Positions 1 through 7,116 of a stretch of DNA of 64,000 nt are shown here, one piece after another. A model generated the notes under the pieces. The model searched no databases. It worked only from the letters and a program-made list of their open reading frames with translations, and was not told where the DNA came from. Source of the DNA: JASLCR01 sp964407405 (lineage in GTDB: Bacteria; Patescibacteriota; Saccharimonadia; Saccharimonadales; Saccharimonadaceae). The translations under genes were made by a program, and so were the position numbers. Numbering within the stretch: the stretch's first letter is position 1; every line of letters starts with the position of its first letter. The stretch lies in contig CAYOVH010000001.1 of assembly GCA_964407405.1 (NCBI GenBank), positions 62,001 to 126,000 on the forward strand, written 5' to 3'.

Positions 1-278
1 CCCCATTTGCCGGTGCCGTCGTGCTGCGTCCAGTCGGTGCCATCATATTCCCAGACATTGCCATAAAGACCTACCACCCAAATATCTGTGGCGCTTGCAT
101 AGGATACGTCCGTCATGGTGGCGCCGCCCCATTTGCCGGTGCCTGAATACTGCGTCCAGTCGTCGACTGCCGCCTGTGCTGTTTGCGTTGGCCATGCAAT
201 ACTTCCTGCTATTGTTGCCAATACAAATATGCTCGTCAAAAGGCCAAACTGTAAACGCCGCAATAACCCCCTACTCAC
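1..278 (-). CDS. Secreted tandem-repeat protein, N-terminal part
   Basis: The reading frame runs off the left edge. It starts at GTG (276-278) behind a strong Shine-Dalgarno sequence (AAAGGAGGAT, about 281-290). The visible 92 residues begin with a basic N-terminus and a hydrophobic segment (about residues 11-29), then an Ala-rich AQA site near 34-36, so a cleaved signal peptide is likely. The mature part shows a repeat with a 42-residue period: a DDWTQ/GTDWTQ start at W41 and W83, each followed by GTGKW. This suggests a Trp-rich surface repeat protein, possibly a beta-propeller-like fold. No family is assigned. Open frames on the opposite strand over this stretch are shadows. I am confident that the gene is real and that the protein is exported; its function is unknown. 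Confidence 0.75.
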   Translation of the reverse strand, partial: MSRGLLRRLQFGLLTSIFVLATIAGSIAWPTQTAQAAVDDWTQYSGTGKWGGATMTDVSYASATDIWVVGLYGNVWEYDGTDWTQHDGTGKW

Positions 279-384
279 ATATCCTCCTTTTAAGCTGTCA
301 CGCTTTTGCTTATTACAGTATACATGAAAGTTGTAGTGCAAGAGAATTACAGTCGATGACTATAACAAGTATGTAATAAAAGAA

Positions 385-409
385 TAGGATTTTGCATAGC
401 AAAATCCTA
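385..409 (-). terminator. Strong hairpin, probable intrinsic terminator
   Basis: A perfect 11-bp stem with a 3-base ATA loop (TAGGATTTTGC / GCAAAATCCTA). On the minus strand it is followed by a T-rich run (TTCTTTTATT), so it would end transcripts of the membrane-protein gene to its right. On the plus strand it is followed by AGAAAAAG, so it is mainly a minus-strand terminator. The rest of 279-491 shows nothing else that I can support. Confidence 0.75.
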
Positions 410-491
410 GAAAAAGTCCGAATTTGGTTCCCCATACTGGTCACGAACTTTAAACAGAGGTAGGCGCTACAAATGAGACACTGCGAACCTA

Positions 492-2279
492 TTAACTCAA
501 ATCCATACCGAAGTCTGTCTCGAGCACCCTACCTACCTTCTTTATATAAGCCTTCACGGCCTCATATGCATCATTTTCAGGTCCACATTTTATCAGTGCT
601 TCTCGAGCCTCAGGCTTAAAATCATGATCGGCTCCATACTCCTGAATAATCCTTAGAACTTCATCAATGTAGGTATCATTAATAAATGGCTGCTCTGGCT
701 TGCCTAGTTTTTCAGAAAACCTTGCCGCCATCACACCAATGCGAAATACAGAATTAAGTGTTTCCATATGCCATTTTGGACGAACATCGTCTGAAAAAAG
801 ATTGATACGCGGTATTAAACTGGAACTGTTCTCTTCCTCCTGTTTGCTATCGTAAGCCTCTTGGGTAAGAGTTAGAAAATCTTTTATCTTGATGAGGGCA
901 AGCGTTGCTTCGCGCTTACCATTCTTTCTAATAGCAATTTCGAATATACGCTCGTGTTCGCTCATGAGGCTGTGATAAGTTTCGTTATACACCTCCTCGT
1001 CTTGTTCCGAAGTTTTCATAGAGTCGTACCCACCCTCTAAAGTTCGAGCGATCACATACATTGCATCAAGAAATATGCGACTGTCTTGCATAGGACCAGT
1101 GTCTTTATGGTTATCAAATTTCTGACCGATACCCCACAAACAGTTAATAAGTGAATTGAGCGGAGTTTCATAGTAGCCACTAAACATCAGCGGAGTTCGC
1201 TCGAGGCCATCCATATCATCAATAAACCGCTCTCCCAGCCACGACACATCCCGTATAATGTCATCTATTCGCTCTTGCTTGGCATCACTTTTAATATCAA
1301 AAAGCCTTTCACCTATATTCCGATACATGCCTAGTAGTTTTTTAAGTGCTTCTTGGTCTCTCTTCCTGAAATCATCACCGCTATCTTTCATAAGATCAAG
1401 TACATCACTAAGAATATCTAACTGATCATGGGATATAACATCGCTAGCCACTCTCTCGATTGAATCAAGAATGTGTGAAAGAGCCGTATGTAGACCCTGT
1501 GTTATGGCAAGTTCTGTACTATTTCGCATAACATCACAATAGTACTTAACGTACTGAGAACTTGAAGGATTATTGAGATATATTGCCTCAAGTGACATCA
1601 ATGATCTAATTAATAAAGTTGTATCAGACCGCTGGATAGACTGCATTATATAAGATTCAATAGGCGCCAATGGATTCTCTGCTCCCTTGTTCGTTTTTCG
1701 CATCTCTTCATGCTGCACTAGCCGCTTCTCATAATTTAAGCTCTCGGTCTGGCTGGCGCCACTATGTTCATTTGTGACGGTTACGCCTAGGACATCCGCT
1801 ACTACTTCGATTTGATGTTTTGCAGGTGGGCGACCATAGCGATATTTTAAGTATTCACTAAAGGCACTATGGTCATAATTTTCTGTATAAAAACGCAAAG
1901 CTTCTGAGGGTACGAGATATCGTGTTTCTTTATATATAAACCAGCCTAGTAAGATAATTGATAAAGGAATCATCAGTAGTATCAGTAGTGCAGCGAAGGG
2001 ATTTTCAAGAATGTAATTTATGCAGTAGTTTTGGTTAGGAAAAAAATCATGGTCTGGGAATGCTAGCATTAGACTTGCTCCGCCAGTTACAAGCAGTCCG
2101 CCTATAAAAACAGAGACCATGACAATAAAATCAGGAGCTTCGAATAGCTTCCGGCTATTTTTGTAGATTAAAAAGGACTGCAGTATTTGAGCAATAGCAA
2201 TGATAGCAGCCACACCTATACCAACTATTGTTACCTGAATGGAAAATAATGTGTTGTAAAAATCAAGCATTTGTTCCAT
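492..2279 (-). CDS. Membrane protein with large helical C-terminal domain, unknown function
   Basis: Predicted 595 aa from the ATG at 2277-2279. An upstream in-frame start at 2387 would overlap the macro-domain gene by 70 bases, so I prefer the internal start, which places the first membrane segment directly at the N-terminus. Three hydrophobic segments lie at about residues 12-35, 50-72 and 90-112. About 480 charged, mostly helical residues follow. No catalytic motif is evident. The gene lies 38 bases downstream of a macro-domain gene in the same direction and is probably co-transcribed with it. Family unknown. Confidence 0.7.
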   Translation of the reverse strand: MEQMLDFYNTLFSIQVTIVGIGVAAIIAIAQILQSFLIYKNSRKLFEAPDFIVMVSVFIGGLLVTGGASLMLAFPDHDFFPNQNYCINYILENPFAALLILLMIPLSIILLGWFIYKETRYLVPSEALRFYTENYDHSAFSEYLKYRYGRPPAKHQIEVVADVLGVTVTNEHSGASQTESLNYEKRLVQHEEMRKTNKGAENPLAPIESYIMQSIQRSDTTLLIRSLMSLEAIYLNNPSSSQYVKYYCDVMRNSTELAITQGLHTALSHILDSIERVASDVISHDQLDILSDVLDLMKDSGDDFRKRDQEALKKLLGMYRNIGERLFDIKSDAKQERIDDIIRDVSWLGERFIDDMDGLERTPLMFSGYYETPLNSLINCLWGIGQKFDNHKDTGPMQDSRIFLDAMYVIARTLEGGYDSMKTSEQDEEVYNETYHSLMSEHERIFEIAIRKNGKREATLALIKIKDFLTLTQEAYDSKQEEENSSSLIPRINLFSDDVRPKWHMETLNSVFRIGVMAARFSEKLGKPEQPFINDTYIDEVLRIIQEYGADHDFKPEAREALIKCGPENDAYEAVKAYIKKVGRVLETDFGMDLS

Positions 2280-2317
2280 TAGTATAACCCGTGTCAGGCA
2301 CATAATTACAGCACAAG

Positions 2318-2842
2318 CTATATAGAAGAAGCTAAAAATGCGTCTTCGCAAATCATTCGGTCTTTTTCGGTGTAAGCAAAGAAACAAATTTTAATTTTTG
2401 ATTCTGAATTATCTTGAAAGTATTCGTTAATTGCCTCAAATGCTATCGCTGCTGCTTCCTTTTTTGGATAGGGATGTATGCCTGCCGAGAGTAATGGAAA
2501 TGCGATAGATTTCATATTAAGCTCTTCGGCTCTACGAACTGATTCCCAGTAGCAGCTTTTAAGAATGTCGGCTTCATTCCCATGATGATCACCATAAATG
2601 GGAGTTGCGGTATGAATAATGTATTTAACGGGTAGCTTAAAGCCTGCCGTCACAACCGCATCGCCAAATTCGCAGTAATCGATTTCCGTACAAGCTTTCG
2701 TGAGTTCTTCATCTCCTGCCGCTTCGAAGATTTGCCCACATAATCCTCCGCCACCTTTCAATGCTATATTCGCAGGGTTTACGATTGCGTCACCGTCAAA
2801 ATCTAATATGTCTCCTTGAATGATTTTTATATGTCGATTCAT
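2318..2842 (-). CDS. Macro-domain protein (ADP-ribose binding or hydrolysing)
   Basis: 174 aa, the size of a stand-alone macro domain (YmdB/MacroD type). Hallmarks in order: IIQGDI near residues 7-12, the DAIVNPAN segment ending in N25, the glycine-rich GGGG loop at about 30-33, IIHTATP in the middle, and an LLSAGIHPYP segment near 117-126. Family members bind ADP-ribose and often remove ADP-ribose or deacetylate O-acetyl-ADP-ribose in the cytosol. The gene may share a transcript with the membrane protein downstream. Stand-alone macro proteins in accessory DNA often counteract ADP-ribosylating toxins, but no partner toxin is recognisable here, so that role is only an inference. Confidence 0.88.
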   Translation of the reverse strand: MNRHIKIIQGDILDFDGDAIVNPANIALKGGGGLCGQIFEAAGDEELTKACTEIDYCEFGDAVVTAGFKLPVKYIIHTATPIYGDHHGNEADILKSCYWESVRRAEELNMKSIAFPLLSAGIHPYPKKEAAAIAFEAINEYFQDNSESKIKICFFAYTEKDRMICEDAFLASSI

Positions 2843-2876
2843 AGTGCTTGCTACCTTAGCTTACATTCACAAAATT

Positions 2877-4070
2877 TCAAAGTATTATGTCGGTTCCGTC
2901 GGGAGCCTTGAGTTTTCGTGGACCACTATCACTCTTTGATGTATCAGGTTTCTTCAATTTTCCAGTCTTAATATCCCGTTCTACTAGTTTCTTCAGATCT
3001 TCTTCTCGCTCATAGGCGCGTAAGCGTCCATTCAAATACCCAAGTCGATATGAGATACCGTCACTCATGAGTCGCCAGTTAGTATCCTGAAGCGCTTTTT
3101 CAACGGTTTTCTTGAGGGTCTTCTCGCTATCACGGTCGTTACGCTCACTCCTACCATCAAGACAGTTAAACCCCACAAACACGTCTTTGCCCATTTCTGG
3201 CTTATCTAAACTGAATTCGATATAGCCAGCCTTTTCGAGCGCAGGAGCAAGTATAGTACTTAGCCCTGCGATCTTCGGCTTTTTCATTTCTTTCATAGCG
3301 TCGTAAAGATGTTTGTTGTCTTCTTTTTCTTTGAACTCCTTACCAAGTCTAGCCATTTCTTGGAAATCGTGGCGCATTTTAAATAGGCGTTCACGAAATT
3401 CTTTATCCTTTAGGCAAAAGTGATGCCTGTCCTTTTCAAAATCAGGATCGGGTTTTTCTCCCTTGCTCGTTAAGTCCATCTTGTCTTTGAAGCTATGTTT
3501 ACAGGATGTACAGATGTATGTGATCGTGATAGCTTTTTTGGTTTTCGTCGTTCTGTGCGTTACTTCTGACTGGCATTTTGGACATACGGTTGGTTTAACT
3601 TTCCAGGCCGAGCCATCTTCCCAGAAAGCACTGTTCTTATCGCAATGAGGGCAGCGCAACATAAAGAGTACTTCCTCGGGATCGTCAATCTCATATGTAT
3701 CACCTCGATGCATCAACGATTTGTCGATAATTCGTAGTCCTTGCTTACCACAATAATGACACATTGGCTCTTCGGAAAGTCTAGCTGATGATATCTGCTC
3801 GTCTTTTGCCTGGTCCCTAGCAATCCACTCCTGGATCTTGCCGTCTCGTTTTTCATAGCGGTCTAGTAGCTCATTACCGACAGTTTCCATGTAGAAGATG
3901 TTTAGTAGAAAAGCGTTGCCAGGTTTATCGACCTTTTCATCTTTAGGAAGTTTACTCTTGAAGTCAGTATAGAAATTGTCGTAATAGGACATACCACGAC
4001 GAGCAGATTCAACGGTCAATCGATCATAGAGGTCTTTGTAGTGTTTCTGATCTTTGCGATGTATGTACAA
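2877..4070 (-). CDS. Zinc-ribbon protein of unknown function
   Basis: 397 aa, not recognised as a named family. It carries several CxxC pairs in its middle third: CHYC around residue 104, CPHC around 140, then CPKC and CTSC around 164-187. This suggests two zinc ribbons. The N-terminus is charged and helical; the C-terminus is Lys/Asp-rich. It starts six bases after the stop of the S24 repressor gene and is surely co-transcribed with it, so it may be a repressor partner or an element-maintenance protein. No signal peptide or membrane segment is seen. Confidence 0.7.
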   Translation of the reverse strand: MYIHRKDQKHYKDLYDRLTVESARRGMSYYDNFYTDFKSKLPKDEKVDKPGNAFLLNIFYMETVGNELLDRYEKRDGKIQEWIARDQAKDEQISSARLSEEPMCHYCGKQGLRIIDKSLMHRGDTYEIDDPEEVLFMLRCPHCDKNSAFWEDGSAWKVKPTVCPKCQSEVTHRTTKTKKAITITYICTSCKHSFKDKMDLTSKGEKPDPDFEKDRHHFCLKDKEFRERLFKMRHDFQEMARLGKEFKEKEDNKHLYDAMKEMKKPKIAGLSTILAPALEKAGYIEFSLDKPEMGKDVFVGFNCLDGRSERNDRDSEKTLKKTVEKALQDTNWRLMSDGISYRLGYLNGRLRAYEREEDLKKLVERDIKTGKLKKPDTSKSDSGPRKLKAPDGTDIIL

Positions 4071-4076
4071 AACTTG

Positions 4077-4733
4077 CTAGATAGCTGTCATTTGTTTAAC
4101 GACCTGTATAACCGTACCGTTAACTAAGCCATCCCAGCTATCCTCCGGACTTATATATATAGGATTGTAGTCTTCTGTTGATTCCGAGCGAAGAATAATC
4201 ATTCCCTCTTCTGGGTCAAAATAGATACGCTTAATATTTGCAAGGTTATCCCGAACGACAACAGCACACTCTCCATCACGTGGACTTCGCTTCGAGCCAT
4301 CAACAACAACATAATCACCGTCGTTAATAGACTTACCCATAATTGAAGTCTTATTCATTGAACTACCAATGGCTTTTAGTGCATACAGCTCATTGTAGTT
4401 CTTTGACTTAAGGAGGCTCGATGAGATATTGAGGTAACCTTCCACCTCATTACTAGCCACGGCAGTTGCCGGACCGCAGCTTGCGCTACCCATAATTGGA
4501 ATACGCACCAACTGAGCCATCGCCTGCTTAGGTATAGGACTCGCCTTAGCCAATGGAATGCTGGTTCTGTCCAGCAAGCCAGCATTAACCATTTGGTCAA
4601 TATGATATTTGACACTTTGCGGGTGGACACGATCATCACCATCGGCAATTTGACGACCAATTTCTCGATAGCTCAGGAAAGACAGATTGCGCACCTTTGA
4701 AAGCTCTAAAATTTTCTTTTGAATAGGGCTCAT
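4077..4733 (-). CDS. CI/LexA-type repressor with S24 self-cleavage domain
   Basis: 218 aa. Residues about 1-60 form a winged-helix DNA-binding domain resembling the LexA N-terminus. A linker is followed by an S24 peptidase domain. The expected scissile dipeptide appears as Cys-Gly in the IPIMGSASCG segment. The nucleophile serine lies in the AIGSSMNK segment and the general-base lysine in NLANIKRIYF. By family knowledge it should repress element genes and self-cleave when stimulated by RecA filaments. Its promoter region is divergent from the 5006-6831 operon, the classic layout of a lysogeny-type switch. Its own -10/-35 elements and a palindrome overlap at 4745-4772. Confident on class; the target genes are inferred. 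Confidence 0.88.
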   Translation of the reverse strand: MSPIQKKILELSKVRNLSFLSYREIGRQIADGDDRVHPQSVKYHIDQMVNAGLLDRTSIPLAKASPIPKQAMAQLVRIPIMGSASCGPATAVASNEVEGYLNISSSLLKSKNYNELYALKAIGSSMNKTSIMGKSINDGDYVVVDGSKRSPRDGECAVVVRDNLANIKRIYFDPEEGMIILRSESTEDYNPIYISPEDSWDGLVNGTVIQVVKQMTAI

Positions 4734-4744
4734 ACTTACTACTT

Positions 4745-4772
4745 ATTATACACGGCCTGCAAATGGTTGCAA
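4745..4772 (-). promoter_or_regulatory. Repressor promoter with overlapping palindromic operator
   Basis: Reading the minus strand: -35 TTGCAA (4767-4772), 16-base spacer, -10 TATAAT (4745-4750), about 11 bases before the repressor start codon. A perfect inverted repeat TGCAA-ATGG-TTGCA (4758-4771) covers the -35 and part of the spacer, as expected for an autoregulatory operator of the S24 repressor. Confidence 0.6.
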
Positions 4773-4778
4773 CAACTA

Positions 4779-4807
4779 TTGACGGGGTATTCAACAAGTG
4801 CTACTAT
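4779..4807 (+). promoter_or_regulatory. Promoter of the 5006-6831 operon
   Basis: -35 TTGACG (4779-4784), 17-base spacer, extended -10 TGC-TACTAT (4799-4807). It diverges from the repressor promoter and begins only a few bases from the TGCAA palindrome. The predicted transcript has a leader of about 190 bases before the first gene at 5006. Confidence 0.6.
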
Positions 4808-4895
4808 CAAGGTAACTCGACTACGAAAATTAAAAATCGTGAATGAGGGTACAAGTCACCGTATAGGGGGGTGGCAGCACATTTCAACCAAAGCA

Positions 4896-4970
4896 AAGAG
4901 TCGCCTTGATACCGACGACTCTTCGAGAACACTACAATTTCGACGTTGCGTGTGTTCTTTTATGGTATCA
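4896..4970 (+). promoter_or_regulatory. Structured leader with terminator-like hairpin and possible pseudoknot
   Basis: An 8-bp hairpin AAGAGTCG (4896-4903) / CGACTCTT (4916-4923) is followed by a second hairpin GAACAC (4927-4932) / GTGTTC (4952-4957) that runs into TTTT, an intrinsic-terminator layout. The loop of the first hairpin holds TGATACC (4907-4913), complementary to GGTATCA (4964-4970) just after the T run. This would make a 7-bp pseudoknot enclosing the terminator hairpin. A transcription-attenuation role is inferred. Confidence 0.45.
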
Positions 4971-5005
4971 CAACTCAAACTTAATATCATAAAGGAGATC
5001 CTGAA

Positions 5006-5248
5006 ATGGCTTCTAGCAAACTGACATACTATGTCACACCACGCTCCGACGGAGGTTGGAACGTCAAACGAGGCGGTGCCTCGCGCCCATCGGCAATAAC
5101 ACCAACTCAACGAGAGGCTCAACAGCGAGCAACGAACTGGCTTAAAAATAAAGTTGGCGGCGGCGAAGTTCGCATCCAGGGTCGCGACGGCAAGTTTCGT
5201 GACAGCAACACCATCAACCGTAAGGACCCGTTTCCGCCAAGGGGTTAG
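5006..5248 (+). CDS. DUF2188 small protein
   Basis: 80 aa. The YYVTPRSDGGWNVKRGG start, the Thr-x-x-Glu-Ala helix in the middle and the late GRDGKFRDSNTI segment match the DUF2188 family, small single-domain proteins of unknown biochemical role that are widespread in bacteria and common in accessory DNA. A good ribosome site (AAAGGAG, 4989-4997) precedes the ATG. It is the first gene of a run of five tightly coupled small genes divergent from the S24 repressor. Confidence 0.85.
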   Translation: MASSKLTYYVTPRSDGGWNVKRGGASRPSAITPTQREAQQRATNWLKNKVGGGEVRIQGRDGKFRDSNTINRKDPFPPRG

Positions 5249-5250
5249 TC

Positions 5251-6192
5251 ATGGTTGATATTCATAAGAAACGTATCCGTTCATTGCAGAACAACTTACC
5301 AGCAACGCTTGTTGGTAAGAAGCTAACCCTTGCTGTTGCACTCGAGCAGAATAGTTCCAAGGCGGAAAAGATTGGTTTCACAGGCAGCCCAAAGGTTGGT
5401 GATACGATCCTACCGAAGCCTGTTGGAGCAGCCACCCGATTCAATGCCTACGGTAAAGACAAAATTCTGCGTAATCAGGAGAAAGAAACTCTATACCGCA
5501 CCATGGAGTGGACTCACATTGAATGGCGTGGGCGCGACGAGAAGGAGGAAGTTACCTCTCTGGTCGATGTGCCCTATAAGCGTTATCCCCGCGAACATAT
5601 CGACGGATACGAACACGAGCTAACCATCAAAGAAAAAGACGGTAAGCTACTTGTTACACTCATTGGCTATATCGCCTACGATAAAGCCAATGAGTACAAA
5701 TTACTAGCAGCCATCAATGTATTTCTGGAAATCTTCGGATACGTCGAAGTATATGATGAACAGATGTCTACCATCCCATCACCCGGAGAATTACGGCGCC
5801 TTAGCTGGACTGTGCTACCAAAAGGTGAAAAGCTTACAGAAGCCCAGCTCAAAGACGTGTTGTCAAAATCAAAGCGTGTCCGACCAGTCGAGCTATTGCG
5901 TCAAGAGCGTATTAGCTCTTTCAAGCCTGATATTCGAGCCGTTGGAATGGGTGGATTCACTGGATATGTGATTTACGTTTTCAGCTCAAAGCATATTGCG
6001 ATACTGGAAAGTATTCGCTATGGAAACGCCAGTTATGTCATCGCAAACGATAACTGGGAGGAGTTATCTAAAATGACAAAGCAGCAGCTCCTGGCCAAAA
6101 ATTTAGTGAAACAGCGAGAAATTCACACTAAGGGCTGGTTTGCCAAAATCAAGGAAGTACTTGGCTATAATGAGCCAAAGGAGCGTGCATGA
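5251..6192 (+). CDS. Hypothetical protein of the repressor-controlled operon
   Basis: 313 aa, no family recognised. It starts two bases after the DUF2188 stop, so translation is coupled. The protein is soluble, mixed alpha/beta and rich in Lys/Glu. Notable stretches are a WTHIEWRGRD segment near residue 90, a hydrophobic helix around 155-170, and a GMGGFTGYVIYVF strand near 232-244. No catalytic signature is seen. The stop overlaps the start of the next gene (ATGA). Confidence 0.65.
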   Translation: MVDIHKKRIRSLQNNLPATLVGKKLTLAVALEQNSSKAEKIGFTGSPKVGDTILPKPVGAATRFNAYGKDKILRNQEKETLYRTMEWTHIEWRGRDEKEEVTSLVDVPYKRYPREHIDGYEHELTIKEKDGKLLVTLIGYIAYDKANEYKLLAAINVFLEIFGYVEVYDEQMSTIPSPGELRRLSWTVLPKGEKLTEAQLKDVLSKSKRVRPVELLRQERISSFKPDIRAVGMGGFTGYVIYVFSSKHIAILESIRYGNASYVIANDNWEELSKMTKQQLLAKNLVKQREIHTKGWFAKIKEVLGYNEPKERA

Positions 6193-6338
6193 GGACATCC
6201 TACCGCACTTCAGCCTTGCGAGAAATAGCAGGTACTTTATTTGCACTATTACTGATCTTTACTTTCCCTATCTGGCTACCAGTATGGGTTAGCCTTTTTA
6301 GCCACATAGCATCTTTAGTAATTGAGTTGGTACTATGA
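6189..6338 (+). CDS. Small single-pass or hairpin membrane protein (49 aa)
   Basis: A short frame whose ATG overlaps the previous stop (ATGA at 6189-6192) and whose TGA overlaps the next start (ATGA at 6335-6338). The product has a short basic N-terminus (MRTSYRTSALREIAG), then a hydrophobic stretch from about residue 14 to the end, interrupted by Pro-Ile-Trp-Leu-Pro. The double start/stop overlap is strong evidence that it is translated. It could be an inner-membrane peptide, for example holin-like or an exclusion protein; no function can be claimed. Confidence 0.65.
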   Translation: MRTSYRTSALREIAGTLFALLLIFTFPIWLPVWVSLFSHIASLVIELVL

Positions 6339-6547
6339 TTTGCCAATACGTTTCATCAAGTAATCTCAGTCGAGTGTGTTACAACCAGAATATAAGTCAA
6401 ATGGATATTACGTTTCATAGTGGCCACACTTATCGGTATTTAAATGTGCCATTCCACGTGTGGTCTAATTTAATGTCCGCCGGATCAAAGGGTACCTACT
6501 TCGGCCATTTCATCAAGCATGTTTACCGATGCATTCGGGTTTACTAA
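6335..6547 (+). CDS. KTSC-domain protein
   Basis: 70 aa. The SSNLSRVCYN start, the FHSGHTYRYLNVP strand and the late SAGSKGTYFGHFI segment match the KTSC domain, whose name comes from lysyl-tRNA synthetase C-terminal fusions and which is common in phage and plasmid proteins. Normally it is about 60 residues, so this protein is just the domain. It is coupled to the membrane peptide upstream by an ATGA overlap. A role in nucleic-acid or protein binding is only a guess. Confidence 0.8.
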   Translation: MICQYVSSSNLSRVCYNQNISQMDITFHSGHTYRYLNVPFHVWSNLMSAGSKGTYFGHFIKHVYRCIRVY

Positions 6548-6558
6548 GGAGAGTTCTA

Positions 6559-6831
6559 ATGATTATTATGATTAGTTACGACTTGAACAATTTTGAAAAG
6601 CCGCAAGCGTACGAAGATGTAGCGGATATGATCAAAAAATATGCCAAAGACCACAAAAAACCTCTTATGTCTCAATGGTTCGTTGAGACTGATGATTCAG
6701 TGACGACATGGAACGATCGCATGAAGAAGGTCACAGACAGTGACGATCGCTGGTTCATCGTTCAGATCAAGCATCCGTACACGGGCTGGTTGGCAAAATC
6801 ATTTTGGGAGTGGCTACGCCCACGTATCTAA
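6559..6831 (+). CDS. Cas2-like (SinR/VapD fold) small protein
   Basis: 90 aa from the ATG at 6559, chosen because AAGGAG (6546-6551) sits at proper spacing; an in-frame start at 6529 would lack a ribosome site. The opening hydrophobic strand followed by SYDLN, the mid-protein SQWFVETDDS strand, and the DDRWFIVQI strand followed by a tryptophan-rich tail resemble the ferredoxin-fold Cas2-like family (SYDL opening, STWLV middle). Cas2/VapD relatives can be RNases or simple structural proteins. There is no cas1 or CRISPR array here, so it is not an adaptation gene. It is the last gene of the operon. Fold call moderate, activity unknown. Confidence 0.6.
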   Translation: MIIMISYDLNNFEKPQAYEDVADMIKKYAKDHKKPLMSQWFVETDDSVTTWNDRMKKVTDSDDRWFIVQIKHPYTGWLAKSFWEWLRPRI

Positions 6832-6841
6832 AAGTGTCAAC

Positions 6842-6870
6842 CTGTGAGAGGTTGTAAATAATACTCTAGT
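6842..6870 (+). terminator. Weak hairpin after the small-gene operon
   Basis: CAACCT-GTGAG-AGGTTG (about 6839-6855) follows the operon stop closely, then an A/T-rich run. It may slow or end transcription. Nearby are two direct copies of CAAAACGGT (around 6883 and 6901). Nothing else is clear between 6870 and 7010. Confidence 0.3.
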
Positions 6871-7014
6871 ATTTCTATGCCAAAACGGTGCTTTTCGTGA
6901 CAAAACGGTTCATTCTGTAACCTTTTCTCACTGAACTCATTGATAAGCTAACACTTATGCACTACAATAAAAAAATAATACGCTATACCGCGTGACAATC
7001 CAGTTGAGCTGCAG

Positions 7015-7111
7015 CTCCTGCGAATTGGCAAAGGGCCTCATAATTTTTACTAATTTAAGGTCAGCTAATCGTAGGAGTTTTTGCGTTCCTACTAGCGCCA
7101 GGAAGGGCTAG
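7015..7111 (+). promoter_or_regulatory. Leader with mutually exclusive stems before the ParB-methyltransferase gene
   Basis: A 14-bp stem with one bulged A pairs 7015-7029 with 7064-7077 and encloses a 5-bp stem (7034-7038 / 7058-7062). The strand 7071-7077 (GTAGGAG) can instead pair with TTCCTAC at 7086-7092. A third hairpin CTAGC (7092-7096) / GCTAG (7107-7111) puts the ribosome site AGGAAGG (7100-7106) in its loop. Alternative pairing just upstream of the start codon suggests translational or attenuation control of the methyltransferase. Confidence 0.4.
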
Positions 7112-7116
7112 TTGCT

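Noticed and set aside
95..376. Open frames on the plus strand at the left edge
   Set aside because: They are antisense to a minus-strand gene with a clear signal peptide, repeats and ribosome site.
4719..5122. Open frames across the repressor-operon promoter region
   Set aside because: They run through two promoters and a structured leader, have no ribosome sites and resemble no protein family.
6559..6831. CRISPR-Cas adaptation gene cas2
   Set aside because: No cas1, other cas gene or repeat-spacer array is present; only the fold type is similar.
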